Shown here: positions 1 to 9,379 of the stretch, one piece after another
How the letters are laid out: each line of letters opens with the position of its first letter
Numbering within the stretch: position 1 is the stretch's first letter
DNA from: Myxococcus virescens
GTDB taxonomy: Bacteria > Myxococcota > Myxococcia > Myxococcales > Myxococcaceae
Length of the DNA stretch: 64,000 nucleotides
NCBI RefSeq assembly: GCF_900101905.1
Contig: NZ_FNAJ01000010.1
Span: forward strand, 62,001-126,000
Direction of reading: 5' to 3'
The notes under the pieces: generated by a model
What the model was told of the DNA's origin: nothing
The model's input: only the letters and a program-made list of their open reading frames with translations
Databases searched by the model: none
Translations under genes and position numbers: made by a program

Positions 1-70
1 GCCGACCGGCGCGGCTCCACTCCGTCTCTCCGTGCCGGACGAGTACCACCTGTTTCCCGGGGGTCTTCAT
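1..70 (-). CDS. Histidine phosphatase (phosphoglycerate-mutase-like), 5' fragment
   Basis: Only the first 23 codons lie in the window; the gene runs off the left edge. The translation begins MKTPGKQVVLVRHGETEWS. The RHGETEW signature after a short beta strand is the phosphohistidine motif of the histidine phosphatase superfamily (cofactor-dependent phosphoglycerate mutase, alpha-ribazole phosphatase, SixA and relatives). The substrate cannot be told from this fragment. A second in-frame ATG nine bases further upstream (base 79) is an alternative start; no strong ribosome binding site distinguishes them. It follows the small lipoprotein gene on the same strand after about 70 bases, so it may be transcribed with it. 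Confidence 0.75.
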   Translation of the reverse strand, partial: MKTPGKQVVLVRHGETEWSRAGR

Positions 71-141
71 GGCGCGCATTCTGGCAGGGCCCGGGCTCGC
101 GCGCAGGAGGAAGCCAGAGGGCCTTCGGGGCGTCGGGACTT

Positions 142-672
142 TCAGTGGGCGATGTAAGTCGCCGGCAGGAGCGTCTTTCCGCCCCTGCCGTCGAAGAGGC
201 TGTCCTTCAGGTGCAGGTGGATGACGACGCGTGAGCGCTGCTCCAGGGCGCTGCGCGTGGTCGAGAACTGGATGGTTCCGGCTTGGGCATTGATGAGGCC
301 CGCCAGGCTGTCTTCCTTGAACGCGCCCACGTCGTCCAGGCGCACGGTGATGTCCACCTGCTTCACGTACCTGGGCAGGAAGAAGCGCCCCAGGAGGTGG
401 GCGTGGTCCGTGTCCGTCAAATCCATGGCGCGTGCGTTGGGCGAGGGCTCGAAGCGGACGGGTTCACCGAAGGACGTGACCTCGACCTGTCCCATTCCCA
501 GCAGGACCTTCTCGTACTGTGCCGCGTCCTGGCCTCGCAGGCGGATTTCGAAGGCGTCCAGCACGGGGTCTCCCAGCGCCCGCATCAAATCGTCTTCACT
601 GGTATCGCAGGCACTTGTTCCCAGCGCCACGAGCAGGCCCGCGACCCACCTGGATTGGGATGGAATCTTCAT
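142..672 (-). CDS. Small lipoprotein of unknown function
   Basis: A 176-residue protein starting MKIPSQSRWVAGLLVAL and reaching a lipobox-like GTSAC with Cys at about residue 22, so a lipoprotein anchored to the cell envelope. The rest has no motif I recognise: a mixed sequence with FEIRLRGQDAAQYEKVLLGM and a run that looks like beta strands (KQVDITVRLDDVGAF). The start at base 672 is supported by a GAGAGGGA ribosome binding site about nine bases upstream. It ends up 14 bases after the preceding exported-protein gene and likely shares its transcript. An open frame extends far upstream but overlaps that gene, so the longer start is rejected. Confidence 0.7.
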   Translation of the reverse strand: MKIPSQSRWVAGLLVALGTSACDTSEDDLMRALGDPVLDAFEIRLRGQDAAQYEKVLLGMGQVEVTSFGEPVRFEPSPNARAMDLTDTDHAHLLGRFFLPRYVKQVDITVRLDDVGAFKEDSLAGLINAQAGTIQFSTTRSALEQRSRVVIHLHLKDSLFDGRGGKTLLPATYIAH

Positions 673-686
673 GGCCACGTTCCCTC

Positions 687-2336
687 TCAGAACCGAGGTT
701 CCTCGGCGCGCTCCATGGCTTGCAGCGGGTCCACCGCGAAGATTCGTTTTCGCAGCGGGATGGCGGTCCGCTTGCCGGAGTGGTTGTGCCGCTCCAGCCG
801 TTGACGCAGCTCTTCCATCCGGCCGGGGTCGAGTGAGGCCGGATTCTCCAGCGCGGACAGGGGAGGCGCGCGCGTGTTGAAGACGCGCTCGTTGCAGACC
901 GCCGTCAGCGCTTCGCGCGCCGTCCGGACCTTCAAGGACTCCAGGGCCGTGCGGCGCGCGTTGTTCGAGGCGATGGCGGGGTTGGCCCAGAGGATGCCCA
1001 GGGCGCCTGGGAGGGTGGAGACTTCGCCGAGAGCGCCGAGGGAGATGGGGCCGTATGCCAGGCACTCCAAGAGCGCGCTCTCGCTGGCGCCGAAGAATCC
1101 GCGGTCCCGGGTCATCGGCTGCGGACGAGGTGAGCCCCAGGAGTAGACGCCACACATCGCGCCGTTCGCGAGCTGGGGCACCGGCCGCGTGAGGAGGCGG
1201 GTCAGGTTGCCCGTCGTCACGTCCACGGCATGGAAGTCGCTGACCCTGTGGGTGTCGGGGCCGCTGGTTCCGTAGAGGAAGAGCTCGCCGTCGCGTGTGA
1301 AGACGGCAGCGCTCATGACGGGGTTCTCCGCGGGCCTGCCGTCAATCCGCGCGAGTTCGGGATGGTCCGTGGCCACGCCTGTGAGCGGGTCGATGCGGGT
1401 CATCCGCTGGGTGGCGTTGTTGAAGGCGTAGAGCTGTCCGTCCCGGGGATTCATCGCGAAGTCCGCCAACTGGAAGTCCCCCGAGACGGTCACCACTTGC
1501 TCGGAGAGAGTGCCTCCGGTGCTGGGGTTGATGCGGATGAGGCGATGGGTGCTGTGCTCGAAGCCGACGTAGGAGCCATCCTTGAGAACGGCTCCCGCGG
1601 TCCAGATGGCCGAGCGAGGTGCCGTGGTGTCCAGCGGGGCGATGATGCTCGATGAGCCGGTGGCGTCGACGCGGATGAAGCTGGGAGCGCTGACGCCGTC
1701 CGAGGCGATGGCGTACAGGATGTTGTCGTAGTGGTTGAACGCCAGCGCGTTGTAGGGAAGCCCGGCTTCACCCTGTAGCGTCAGCGTGCCGGTGGCGGGG
1801 TCGAAGATGTAGAGCCGTGAGGGGGCTGCGGGCCGTCCTTCCGGAGAGCGCGAGGCCGTGGAGAGGTAGACGGTGTCGTCACAGAACAGGTTGGGCTGAG
1901 GAAGGCAGAGCACGTTGGCCCCCGCCTGGCTGGCGCCTGCGTCCCAGCCAATGCTGAAGGTGCTGGTGAAGGAGACCTCGTGGTTGGGCGTCACGGGGTT
2001 CGCATCGTGTATCCCCAATGTGAGACACGCGTCGTAGCTCTCCAGCTCGATTTCGCACTGATACGTGAAGTGGCCTCCCGCTGGAACCACGAGGGGGGAC
2101 GTGGGTAAGAGCGTGCAGGAATTCAGCAGGGGCGCGGTCGCGGAGAGCAGCTCGGAGGGGAGCGTCGGGTCGATGTTGGTGACGGTGAACGTGAAGCGCA
2201 GCGTCTCCGGGTAGGTGTCGACCGTGTATTGCTTGAGCCCGTTCACGAGCTTCTCGGCTCGGAAGTCGTTGGCCCAGGCGTTCGAGGCCCAGACGGCGCC
2301 GATGAACAGGAGCCCGAGCCACTTCCTATCCATCAT
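687..2336 (-). CDS. Exported protein with DUF6923-like propeller region
   Basis: A 549-residue protein with a clear Sec signal peptide (WLGLLFIGAVWASNAWA, cleavage near residue 18). Residues of about 20-150 form a cysteine-containing domain (NSCTLLP, FTYQCEIE, YDACLTLG) that resembles secreted beta-sandwiches. From about 160 to 430 there are repeated blocks such as GLPYNALAFNHYDNILYAIA and FAMNPRDGQLYAFNNATQR, the pattern of DUF6923/NHL-like beta propellers. The C-terminal 100 residues are charged and helical. No catalytic motif is visible; a surface or adhesion role is inferred only. The tandem ATG pair at 2336/2333 follows a GAGGA site. It lies between a CARDB protein gene and a lipoprotein gene on the same strand, forming a set of envelope proteins. 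Confidence 0.7.
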   Translation of the reverse strand: MMDRKWLGLLFIGAVWASNAWANDFRAEKLVNGLKQYTVDTYPETLRFTFTVTNIDPTLPSELLSATAPLLNSCTLLPTSPLVVPAGGHFTYQCEIELESYDACLTLGIHDANPVTPNHEVSFTSTFSIGWDAGASQAGANVLCLPQPNLFCDDTVYLSTASRSPEGRPAAPSRLYIFDPATGTLTLQGEAGLPYNALAFNHYDNILYAIASDGVSAPSFIRVDATGSSSIIAPLDTTAPRSAIWTAGAVLKDGSYVGFEHSTHRLIRINPSTGGTLSEQVVTVSGDFQLADFAMNPRDGQLYAFNNATQRMTRIDPLTGVATDHPELARIDGRPAENPVMSAAVFTRDGELFLYGTSGPDTHRVSDFHAVDVTTGNLTRLLTRPVPQLANGAMCGVYSWGSPRPQPMTRDRGFFGASESALLECLAYGPISLGALGEVSTLPGALGILWANPAIASNNARRTALESLKVRTAREALTAVCNERVFNTRAPPLSALENPASLDPGRMEELRQRLERHNHSGKRTAIPLRKRIFAVDPLQAMERAEEPRF

Positions 2337-2713
2337 GGGGGTTTCCTCGTCCGTCATTGCTGGGGGACAAGGGACGGCTGCAGTCGATGTGCCAGTTGTT
2401 CTCTTGTTTATTGTTATTCTTGGAGGTTGATACGTGTGCCCCCAAGGGCGCCCGGATGTCGAATGGCGTTGTCTGGGGATGTCTTGGAAGTGGCGGGAGG
2501 ATGGCCCGGGGGACTTGTTCTTGTCCGGAACTCCCAGCCAGATGGGCACACAATGTCAGGAGGTACCTGACGCCGAGGACGGAACGCGGCAACGCGGGCG
2601 TGTAAGAATTGCAGGCAGGTGGCTGGCATTCTTTCTGGAATGCATGCGACCTCGAAACAAGGCCCGGCCGAACGTCGGTGCGCTCAGCCGGGCCCGTTCT
2701 CAGACTGCGACGA
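2337..2713. other. 377-base non-coding gap with terminator and promoter region
   Basis: The gap separates the CARDB gene from the propeller-protein gene, both on the minus strand. At its right end is a terminator-like hairpin for the CARDB gene (listed separately). A second short inverted repeat, GCATTC/GAATGC, lies at 2626-2631 and 2638-2643. The part nearest the propeller gene (about 2395-2435) is conspicuously AT-rich for this genome and is the likely promoter region, but I could not pick convincing -35/-10 boxes. Open frames here lack family features and I do not call any. Confidence 0.5.
2661..2694 (-). terminator. Hairpin terminator after the CARDB gene
   Basis: Perfect 8-bp arms GGCCCGGC (2661-2668) and GCCGGGCC (2687-2694) with an 18-base loop. 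On the minus strand the second arm is followed directly by TTGTTTC. It begins 20 bases after the CARDB stop codon. Confidence 0.55.
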
Positions 2714-5700
2714 CTACGGCATCACCGCGATGAACCGGTCCGCGAGGACGTTGTTGTCCTCGCGCAGTTCCTCGAGGTTCTGCCATGGGTCGACGAGGGC
2801 GCCCAGGTAGAAGAACCCAGTGGGGCCAGAATCCGGAGGCGTGTTGACCGTCACCTGCGTGTTGCGTGTGATGCACTGCCCGGCGCCCAGAGATTGAACG
2901 GTCATCACTCCAATCTGGCTCTGACTGTCGGGGGGAGCGCCCGGCCAGCTTTGATAGGGGAATTCGAGCGTGTTGTTGCTCGACAGGTACAGCGCCACAT
3001 CCATGGAGCCGTGGGTGGGTGTGGTGCCCTGGTTGCAGACCTGCACGGTGGCGGTGAAGGCACTGCCCGTTCTCACGGAGTTGGGGCCGGAGACGGAGGT
3101 GACGACCAGGTCTGGCTGGCTGCCCACACCCATGAGTCCGCTGACGAAGATGTTGTTGTCTTCGCGCAGCTCGGCCTGCGCCTGGTTCGGGTCAATGACC
3201 GCGCCCAGATACAGCGGGTGATGGGGCTCGGCCTCCTCGGGCAGTTCCACCCACGCGAGGACGGGCTCTGTGGTGCATTGTCCCGGATTCAGGGGCTGCA
3301 CGTTCCAGGCGCCGATGAGCGCTTGCGTGCGCGGGTAGGGGAAACCTGGTGCATTCCACTGAGGCATCACGACCTGGGCCCGGGTGGAGAAGTACAGGTC
3401 CAACTGCTCGCTGCCCGATACCCGGGTGCCCTGATTGCAGACCGTCACCGAGGCAGTGAAGTTGCCGTTGCGTTCCACGCTGACGGGCGCTTGCACCGCG
3501 GTGACAACCAGGTCGGGACCGGCGCCAACACCCATGATGTCACCGACGAAGGTGTTGTTGTCCTCGCGCAGCTCACCAGCGAGCGGGTCCGGATTGATGG
3601 CCGCGCCGAGATACAAGGGCTGTTCGGGCTGAGCCAGGACAGGAAGGTTCGACCAGGAGGGCACCTGCAGCGTGACGCAATCGTCGACACCCAAGGCGGG
3701 GACTCCGAACTCGCCGGCGTACACCTGGCTGGCGGGTATCGGAATTCCCGGGCCGTACCGTTCGGGCATGGCCATGCTTGCTTCGGTGGAGAGGTGGACC
3801 TCCAGTTCCGTGGGATAGGATTCAGACGTGCCTTGATTGCAGACGGTGACCGTGGCGGTGAACGCGGCGTTGGCTTCGACGCTCGCGGGGCCTGTGAGTG
3901 ACGTGATGACCAGGTCGGATGCATGGCCCACGCCCATGCGACCGCTCATGAAAATGTTGTTGTCTTCGCGCAGCTCCGCCTGGGATTGCATCCCATCGAC
4001 CAGGGCACCCAGGTAGAGCTTCTGGTCAGGGGCTGTCGCGGGCGGCGGCGTCAGTGTTGCGACAGCGCTTCCCGTGAAGCACCTCCCTGGATTCAGGAAG
4101 GGGACATTCAGCTCGCCAATGGACTGTTGCGTCGGTGGCAGTGGATTGCCGGGTCCACTCCAGCGCGGCATGACGAGCGCCTCTTCCGTGGAGAGGTGGA
4201 ACTCCACGAGGGTGCTGTTCGAGGGCTCTGTCCCCTGATTGCAAACCGTGACGGTCGGGTGGAACGTCGCGAACGGCCCGACGTTCGGGGGCGCCTGCAC
4301 CGCCGTGATGACAAGGTCAGGGCCATCACCGACGCCCATGATTCCGCTCACGAAGGTGTTGTTGTCCTCGCGCAGTTCCTCGACGTTGCCCCATCCGTCG
4401 ATGATGGCGCCCAGGTACAAGGGCTGGGCAAACAGTGCATCGGGTGGCAACTGTGTAGCGGCCTGGATGGATTGGGAAATGCAATGGCCCGCGTCCAGGT
4501 GTGGCACTGAGATGTTGCCGATGGAGGCCTGGGTGTCGGGCAGGGGGGAGCCCGAACCGAACCACCGTGGCAGTTCCAACGTGGGCAGGGTCGAGAAGTG
4601 GAGTTCCAGCTCCGAGGAACTCGCGTACTCGGTGCCCTGGTTGCAGACCGTCACGGTGGCTGTGAAGGCACCATGGATTCGCGCGCTCGGTGGAGCGTTG
4701 ATGGCGGTGACGACGAGGTCCGCTTTGTTTCCTACGCCGATGCGGCCGCGCACAAAGGCGTTGTTCTCCTCGCGAAGCTCCTCGATGGAGTCGTTCGCAT
4801 CGATGATGGCGCCCAGGTAGATGGCCTCGCCGTGCGAGCCGGGCGGGATGTAGGCCGCGCCAGTCACTTGCCCTGTGAAGCAGTGCCCGACGTTCAGGGG
4901 AGGGATGCTCACGTCGCCCACGGGCGTTTGACTCCATGTGAACGGAGTTCCTTGCCCGCTCCAATCTGGAAGCACCAGGCGGGGTTCGGTGGACAGATAC
5001 ACCTGCGCCATCGTGGGCCCGGAGGAATCGGTGCCCTGGTTGCAGACGGTCAGGGTGGTCGCGAAGGTGGTGCTGTTGCTCACGCTGGCGGGACCGTCGA
5101 TGGCAGTGACCACCAGGTCAGGACGGTTTCCCAGGCCCATGAAGTCTCCGACGAAGGTGTTGTTGTCTTCGCGGAGTTCCTCGTCCTGCGCCTGTGGGTC
5201 GATGATGGCTCCAAGCTTGAGCGCCTTGTCGATGTACTCCGCGGGGAAGCTCATCGCGGTAGCAAGGGTGGAGATCGTCCTGCACTCGCCCGCATCCAAC
5301 GATGGCACCTGGTGCATCCCAATGGAGAACGCCGTATGCGGGTCGGCGTTGTAAGGCGAGCCCCCCTGAATCGGGGCATTCAGGAAGGCATGCGCAGCCA
5401 GGTAGAACTCCACCTGGGTGTTCTGTGAGGCCACGGTGCCTTGGTTGCAGATGCGGGCGGTGACAGGCACGTCGCCAGGCATGCTGCTGGCGGGGCCCTT
5501 CACGGAGGTGATGGCCAGGTCCGGCCTGTTTCCGAGACCCATTTGCTCACCGACAAAGACATTGTTGTCCTCGCGCAGCTCCACGATGTTCGACCCGGGG
5601 TCGACAATGGCGCTCACGTAGAATGCTTGGAGTTGGGGTGGCGCACCCAGTGGACGGGCCAGGGTGATGGGCTCCTCGCGTGTGACGCAACGCCCTGCTT

Positions 5701-7249
5701 CGACGCCGGAGAGGCCGAATCCGCCGACCCTGAACTGGGTCCCGTACAGCGGTCCCTCCATGGAGGGCGAGTCCAGCGTCGGCACCATGGACAGGTAGAT
5801 ATCCACCTCGGCCGCCGGGGCAAAGACGGTCCCCACGTTGCAAACGGTGACGCTGACAGGGGTCCAAGATGCCGAAGGGGGCACGCTGGCTGGAGCGCGA
5901 ATCGCGGTCACGACGAGGTCCGGGCGCGCCCCCGCGCCGATGAGCCCCTGGGTGAAGGCGTTGTTGTCCTCGCGCAGTTCAGGGATGTCTTGCGTGGAAT
6001 CGATGAGGGCGGCCAGGAAGAGGGCGCCATCCTGGGGCGCGCCGGCTGGGAACGTCGCGGCGCCCTGGACATTGCGAGTGATGCAAATGCCAGGGTTCAG
6101 GATGGGCACATCCGTCTGGCCCACCCGTTCCTGTCCAGGCGGCGGTGGGCTGCCGCTGTCTGGCATGGTGACGTTGCCATCCACGGAGAGGTACAGCTCG
6201 AGCGAGCTGGGATTCGCGGGCAGCGTGCCGTGGTTGCAAACCCTCACAGAGGCGCCAAGCAGGTCACCGCTCTGGATGCTGCTGGGGCCGTGTACCGAGG
6301 TGACGACGAGGTCCGGTCCCGCTCCCATGGCGACGAGGTCCCCCACGAAGACGTTGTTGTCCTCGTTCAGCTCCGTGGAGAACTCGGGCGTATCGGCGAT
6401 GGCGCCCAGGTAGAGCAGCTGACCGGGTGTCGCGTCGGGCGGCAATATCACCGGGAAAGAGGCGCGGCGGATGGCACAGTGGGCCGGGAGCAGTTCGGGC
6501 ACCTCCACCGTTCCCTGTGAGGCCTGATGTGTGGGGGGAGGTCCGCCCGTCGTTGGCGGTGACAGCGTGCCGTTCGTGGAGAGGTACAGCTCCACGATGG
6601 TGTCGTCCGACACGTGGGTGCCTTGGTTGCACACCTTGAGCGTCGACGTGACCGTCCCGCTGTTCGTGACGCTCGTGGGGCCACGAAGCTCCGTGACGAC
6701 GAGGTCCGGCCGGTTTCCGATGCCCAGCGCGGTCACCGCGGTGTTGTTGGCCTCGTCCAGTTCGACGAGGGTCTGGTGCACGTCGGTGATGGCTCCCAGG
6801 TAGTAGGTCCCGTCCGTTTGGGGGCCAGGCGGCGTGGCGGAACTGGTGATGGCTCGCGTCTCGCAGTGGCCGGCCTCCAGCTCGCTGACGTCCAGCGTGG
6901 CGAGGAAGACCTGGTCCGTCGGGGGTGGCACGTTCGGGTCGGGCCAGGAGAGCGTGCCATCCGTGGACAGGTACAAGTCCATCTGGGTGGGACCTATGGG
7001 GCTCTGCGCGGGCGCTGTGCCTTCGTTGCAGACCTTCACGAGGGTCGTGAAGGGCTCACCGAATCGAATACTGCTGGGGCCTCGCAGCTCTCGAACCACG
7101 AGGTCGGGGCCAAAGCCCCGGCCTTGCGACTGACTCCTGTGCTGCTCGGGCTCGGTGGGCGCCGCGTTGCCCCCACAGCCCGCCCCTGCCAACAGACCTG
7201 CTGTCAGCAGGCACGTCCTGCTCCAAGACGGCCTTCGCCGTTGCTGCAT
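2714..7249 (-). CDS. CARDB-repeat surface lipoprotein, 11 tandem domains
   Basis: A 1511-residue exported protein. The N-terminus (SWSRTCLLTAGLLAGAGCGG) is a signal peptide ending in a Cys that could be lipidated. From about residue 47 to the end it consists of 11 tandem domains of 130-134 residues. Each opens with a PDLVVT-like strand, has a central VCNQGT motif and a Cys about 60 residues later, and closes with ELREDNNxFV(G). This is the CARDB (cell adhesion related domain in bacteria) fold, a beta sandwich. No enzyme domain is attached, so an extended adhesive or structural rod is the likely role; this is inferred. The start at 7249 has a CCGGAGG ribosome binding site five bases upstream. 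It stands 131 bases downstream of trpA with its own promoter candidate. Confidence 0.85.
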   Translation of the reverse strand: MQQRRRPSWSRTCLLTAGLLAGAGCGGNAAPTEPEQHRSQSQGRGFGPDLVVRELRGPSSIRFGEPFTTLVKVCNEGTAPAQSPIGPTQMDLYLSTDGTLSWPDPNVPPPTDQVFLATLDVSELEAGHCETRAITSSATPPGPQTDGTYYLGAITDVHQTLVELDEANNTAVTALGIGNRPDLVVTELRGPTSVTNSGTVTSTLKVCNQGTHVSDDTIVELYLSTNGTLSPPTTGGPPPTHQASQGTVEVPELLPAHCAIRRASFPVILPPDATPGQLLYLGAIADTPEFSTELNEDNNVFVGDLVAMGAGPDLVVTSVHGPSSIQSGDLLGASVRVCNHGTLPANPSSLELYLSVDGNVTMPDSGSPPPPGQERVGQTDVPILNPGICITRNVQGAATFPAGAPQDGALFLAALIDSTQDIPELREDNNAFTQGLIGAGARPDLVVTAIRAPASVPPSASWTPVSVTVCNVGTVFAPAAEVDIYLSMVPTLDSPSMEGPLYGTQFRVGGFGLSGVEAGRCVTREEPITLARPLGAPPQLQAFYVSAIVDPGSNIVELREDNNVFVGEQMGLGNRPDLAITSVKGPASSMPGDVPVTARICNQGTVASQNTQVEFYLAAHAFLNAPIQGGSPYNADPHTAFSIGMHQVPSLDAGECRTISTLATAMSFPAEYIDKALKLGAIIDPQAQDEELREDNNTFVGDFMGLGNRPDLVVTAIDGPASVSNSTTFATTLTVCNQGTDSSGPTMAQVYLSTEPRLVLPDWSGQGTPFTWSQTPVGDVSIPPLNVGHCFTGQVTGAAYIPPGSHGEAIYLGAIIDANDSIEELREENNAFVRGRIGVGNKADLVVTAINAPPSARIHGAFTATVTVCNQGTEYASSSELELHFSTLPTLELPRWFGSGSPLPDTQASIGNISVPHLDAGHCISQSIQAATQLPPDALFAQPLYLGAIIDGWGNVEELREDNNTFVSGIMGVGDGPDLVITAVQAPPNVGPFATFHPTVTVCNQGTEPSNSTLVEFHLSTEEALVMPRWSGPGNPLPPTQQSIGELNVPFLNPGRCFTGSAVATLTPPPATAPDQKLYLGALVDGMQSQAELREDNNIFMSGRMGVGHASDLVITSLTGPASVEANAAFTATVTVCNQGTSESYPTELEVHLSTEASMAMPERYGPGIPIPASQVYAGEFGVPALGVDDCVTLQVPSWSNLPVLAQPEQPLYLGAAINPDPLAGELREDNNTFVGDIMGVGAGPDLVVTAVQAPVSVERNGNFTASVTVCNQGTRVSGSEQLDLYFSTRAQVVMPQWNAPGFPYPRTQALIGAWNVQPLNPGQCTTEPVLAWVELPEEAEPHHPLYLGAVIDPNQAQAELREDNNIFVSGLMGVGSQPDLVVTSVSGPNSVRTGSAFTATVQVCNQGTTPTHGSMDVALYLSSNNTLEFPYQSWPGAPPDSQSQIGVMTVQSLGAGQCITRNTQVTVNTPPDSGPTGFFYLGALVDPWQNLEELREDNNVLADRFIAVMP
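2751..6750 (-). repeat. Tandem DNA repeat underlying the CARDB domains (11 copies)
   Basis: The segment encoding the ELREDNN motif (ttgttgtcctcgcgcag on the plus strand) recurs at about 2751, 3153, 3555, 3957, 4359, 4761, 5160, 5562, 5961, 6354 and 6743. The spacings are 402, 402, 402, 402, 402, 399, 402, 399, 393 and 389 bases. The unit is therefore nearly invariant in length over the C-terminal half and drifts toward the N-terminal half of the protein. Confidence 0.9.
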
Positions 7250-7279
7250 ATTGCCTCCGGAGGAATGTCCTCGCGCAAA

Positions 7280-7298
7280 TGCCCGCCTGATGCGGGCA
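7280..7298 (-). terminator. Hairpin between trpA and the CARDB gene
   Basis: Arms TGCCCGC (7280-7286) and GCGGGCA (7292-7298) pair perfectly around a 5-base loop; on the minus strand TTTGCG follows. It could end the trp transcript. It also lies downstream of the promoter candidate at 7318-7346, so it may instead be part of the CARDB leader. Confidence 0.4.
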
Positions 7299-7317
7299 CA
7301 TGCGGAGAGCCGGAGTG

Positions 7318-7346
7318 CTTATACGGGGTGTGGGATTATCCCTGAA
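7318..7346 (-). promoter_or_regulatory. Possible promoter of the CARDB gene
   Basis: On the minus strand TTCAGG (7346-7341) is followed after 17 bases by TATAAG (7323-7318). The -10 box is good, the -35 poor. The CARDB start codon is about 70 bases downstream. Confidence 0.3.
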
Positions 7347-7380
7347 TTTTCAGAGTGAAGAGAGCGTTTGCAGCCGTGCC

Positions 7381-8172
7381 TCAGCGCCGCAGGCCGCGCT
7401 TGATGTCGGCGCAGAGCGCCTTCGCCGCATCGAGGCCCTCTGTGTGCGCGGCACGCACCAGCGCGCTGCCCACCACGACGCCATCCGCATGGGCAGACAG
7501 TGTGCGTGCCTGTTCCGCCGTGGAGATGCCAAAGCCTGCGACCACGGGGACAGACGCGGCCTTGCGCACCAAATCCAAACGCTGTGAAAGGTCCGGCGGC
7601 AGCTCCGCGCGCATGCCCGTCACGCCCGACACGGACACGCAATAGACAAAGCCACGGCCATCCTTCGCGATGGCCTCCGCCCGCGCCGGGGGCGTGGTGG
7701 GGGCGCACAGGGGAATCAGGTCCATGCCCTCCGCGTCGAACGTGGCGCGCAGGCTCGCGCTCTCCTCGGGCGGCAGGTCGGGGAGGATGGTGCCAGACAC
7801 GCCGCGCTCGCGTGCGAGCTTCGCGTAACGCGCCTCGCCCATGGCCATGATGAGGTTGACGTACGTCATGATGACCAGCGGCGTCTGGGGACATCGCTTG
7901 CGTACCGCCGGCACCACCTCGTCCAGCACGCGCTTGAGCGTGGAGCCGGCCTTGAGCGCCCGCTCCGCCGCGCCCTGGATGACGGGGCCGTCGGCGATGG
8001 GGTCGCTGAACGCCACGCCAATCTCCAGCACGTCCGCGCCGCCCTCGACCAGCGCGGCGAACACGTCCACCGAGCGGGGCAGGTCCGGGTCGCCCGCCAT
8101 GGCATAGGTCACCAGTACGCCTTCGCCCCGTGCCTTCGCCTGGGCGAACGTCTGTGCAATCTCGCCGCTCAT
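7381..8172 (-). CDS. trpA: Tryptophan synthase alpha chain
   Basis: Cleaves indole-3-glycerol phosphate to indole and glyceraldehyde 3-phosphate; the indole is channelled to TrpB in the alpha2beta2 complex. The 263-residue length is normal. The catalytic pair of the family is present: Glu50 in [10 protein letters not shown] and Asp61 in IADGP. The phosphate-binding end ([17 protein letters not shown]) is also intact. The start ATG shares the tetranucleotide ATGA with the trpB stop codon, so the two are translationally coupled. It is the last gene of the operon. Confidence 0.97.
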   Translation of the reverse strand: MSGEIAQTFAQAKARGEGVLVTYAMAGDPDLPRSVDVFAALVEGGADVLEIGVAFSDPIADGPVIQGAAERALKAGSTLKRVLDEVVPAVRKRCPQTPLVIMTYVNLIMAMGEARYAKLARERGVSGTILPDLPPEESASLRATFDAEGMDLIPLCAPTTPPARAEAIAKDGRGFVYCVSVSGVTGMRAELPPDLSQRLDLVRKAASVPVVAGFGISTAEQARTLSAHADGVVVGSALVRAAHTEGLDAAKALCADIKRGLRR

Positions 8173-9374
8173 GCCTTCACCCCCACCGGCGGAGGCACGC
8201 CCCGCGCGGAAATCGTGGCCACATCCTTGTCTCCGCGGCCCGAGCAGTTGATGACCAGGTGCTTGCCCGCCCCCAGCTCACGCGCCAGCTCCCGGCCGCG
8301 CGCGAAGGCGTGAGACGTCTCCAGCGCGGGGAGGATGCCCTCCAGGCGCGCCACCTCGTAGAAGGCCGCCAGCGCCTCGTCGTCCGTGGCGATGCGGACC
8401 TCCATGCGGCCCGTCTTCGCCAGGTGCGCCAGCTCCGGGCCCACGCCGGGATAGTCCAGGCCCGCGGAGATGCTGTGCGCCTCCTGAATCTGGCCGTCCT
8501 CGTCCTGGAGCACCAGCGAGCGCGAGCCGTGCAGCACGCCCTCCGTCCCCAGCGTCAGCGAAGCGCCGTGCTGCTTCGTATCCAGGCCGTGGCCTCCCGC
8601 CTCCACGCCCACCAGCCGCACGCTGGCGTCGCCAATGAACGGGTGCAGCACGCCAATGGCATTCGAGCCGCCCCCCACGCACGCGATGATGGCGTCCGGC
8701 AGGCCGCCAAAGGCCGCCTGGGCCTGCGTCCGCAGCTCGCGGCCGATGACGGCCTGGAAGTCGCGCACCACCGTCGGATACGGATGCGGCCCGGCGGCGC
8801 TGCCGATGACGTAGTGCGTGTCCGACACCTGCGACACCCAGGTGCGCATGGCCTCGTTCATCGCGTCCTTCAGCGTGCGCGAGCCGGACTCCACCGGCCG
8901 TACCACCGCGCCCAGCGCGCGCATGCGGAAGACGTTGAGCGCCTGCCGCTCCACGTCCAGCGCGCCCATGTACACCTCGCAGGGCAGGCCGAAGAGTGCG
9001 CACGCGGTGGCGGTGGCGACGCCGTGCTGGCCCGCGCCCGTCTCCGCGATGATGCGCTTCTTGCCCATCCGCTTGGCGAGCAGCACCTGACCCACGGTGT
9101 TGTTGATTTTGTGCGCGCCGGTGTGCGCCAGGTCCTCGCGCTTGAGCCACACATTCGCGCCGCCCCAGGCCTCCGTGAGGCGCCGGGCGGGCGTCAGCGT
9201 GGTGGGGCGGCCCACGTACTCGCGCAGCACGCGGGTGACCTCCTCGCCGAAGGCCGGGTCCGCGCTCGCCGTGGCATAGGCCTCTTCCAGCTCCTGCAGC
9301 GCGGGAACCAGTGTCTCCGGAACGTAGCGTCCGCCGTAGCGCCCGAAGCGGCCGGCGGCAGTCTCCGTGGTCAT
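8169..9374 (-). CDS. trpB: Tryptophan synthase beta chain
   Basis: Condenses indole with serine using pyridoxal phosphate. The 401-residue protein has the PLP lysine Lys89 in HTGAHKINN, the glycine-rich phosphate loop [10 protein letters not shown] and the motif GRYVPETL near the N-terminus, all as in TrpB1-type enzymes. I chose ATG at 9374 because GGGAG lies seven bases before it. A GTG at 9383 overlaps the trpF stop as GTGA and would add three residues; it cannot be excluded. Overlaps trpA by four bases at its 3' end. Confidence 0.96.
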   Translation of the reverse strand: MTTETAAGRFGRYGGRYVPETLVPALQELEEAYATASADPAFGEEVTRVLREYVGRPTTLTPARRLTEAWGGANVWLKREDLAHTGAHKINNTVGQVLLAKRMGKKRIIAETGAGQHGVATATACALFGLPCEVYMGALDVERQALNVFRMRALGAVVRPVESGSRTLKDAMNEAMRTWVSQVSDTHYVIGSAAGPHPYPTVVRDFQAVIGRELRTQAQAAFGGLPDAIIACVGGGSNAIGVLHPFIGDASVRLVGVEAGGHGLDTKQHGASLTLGTEGVLHGSRSLVLQDEDGQIQEAHSISAGLDYPGVGPELAHLAKTGRMEVRIATDDEALAAFYEVARLEGILPALETSHAFARGRELARELGAGKHLVINCSGRGDKDVATISARGVPPPVGVKA

Positions 9375-9379
9375 GTCTG

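Noticed and set aside
687-2549. Longer version of the propeller-protein gene starting at 2549
   Set aside because: The extra 71 residues lack conservation features and would bury the signal peptide; a good ribosome binding site precedes 2336.
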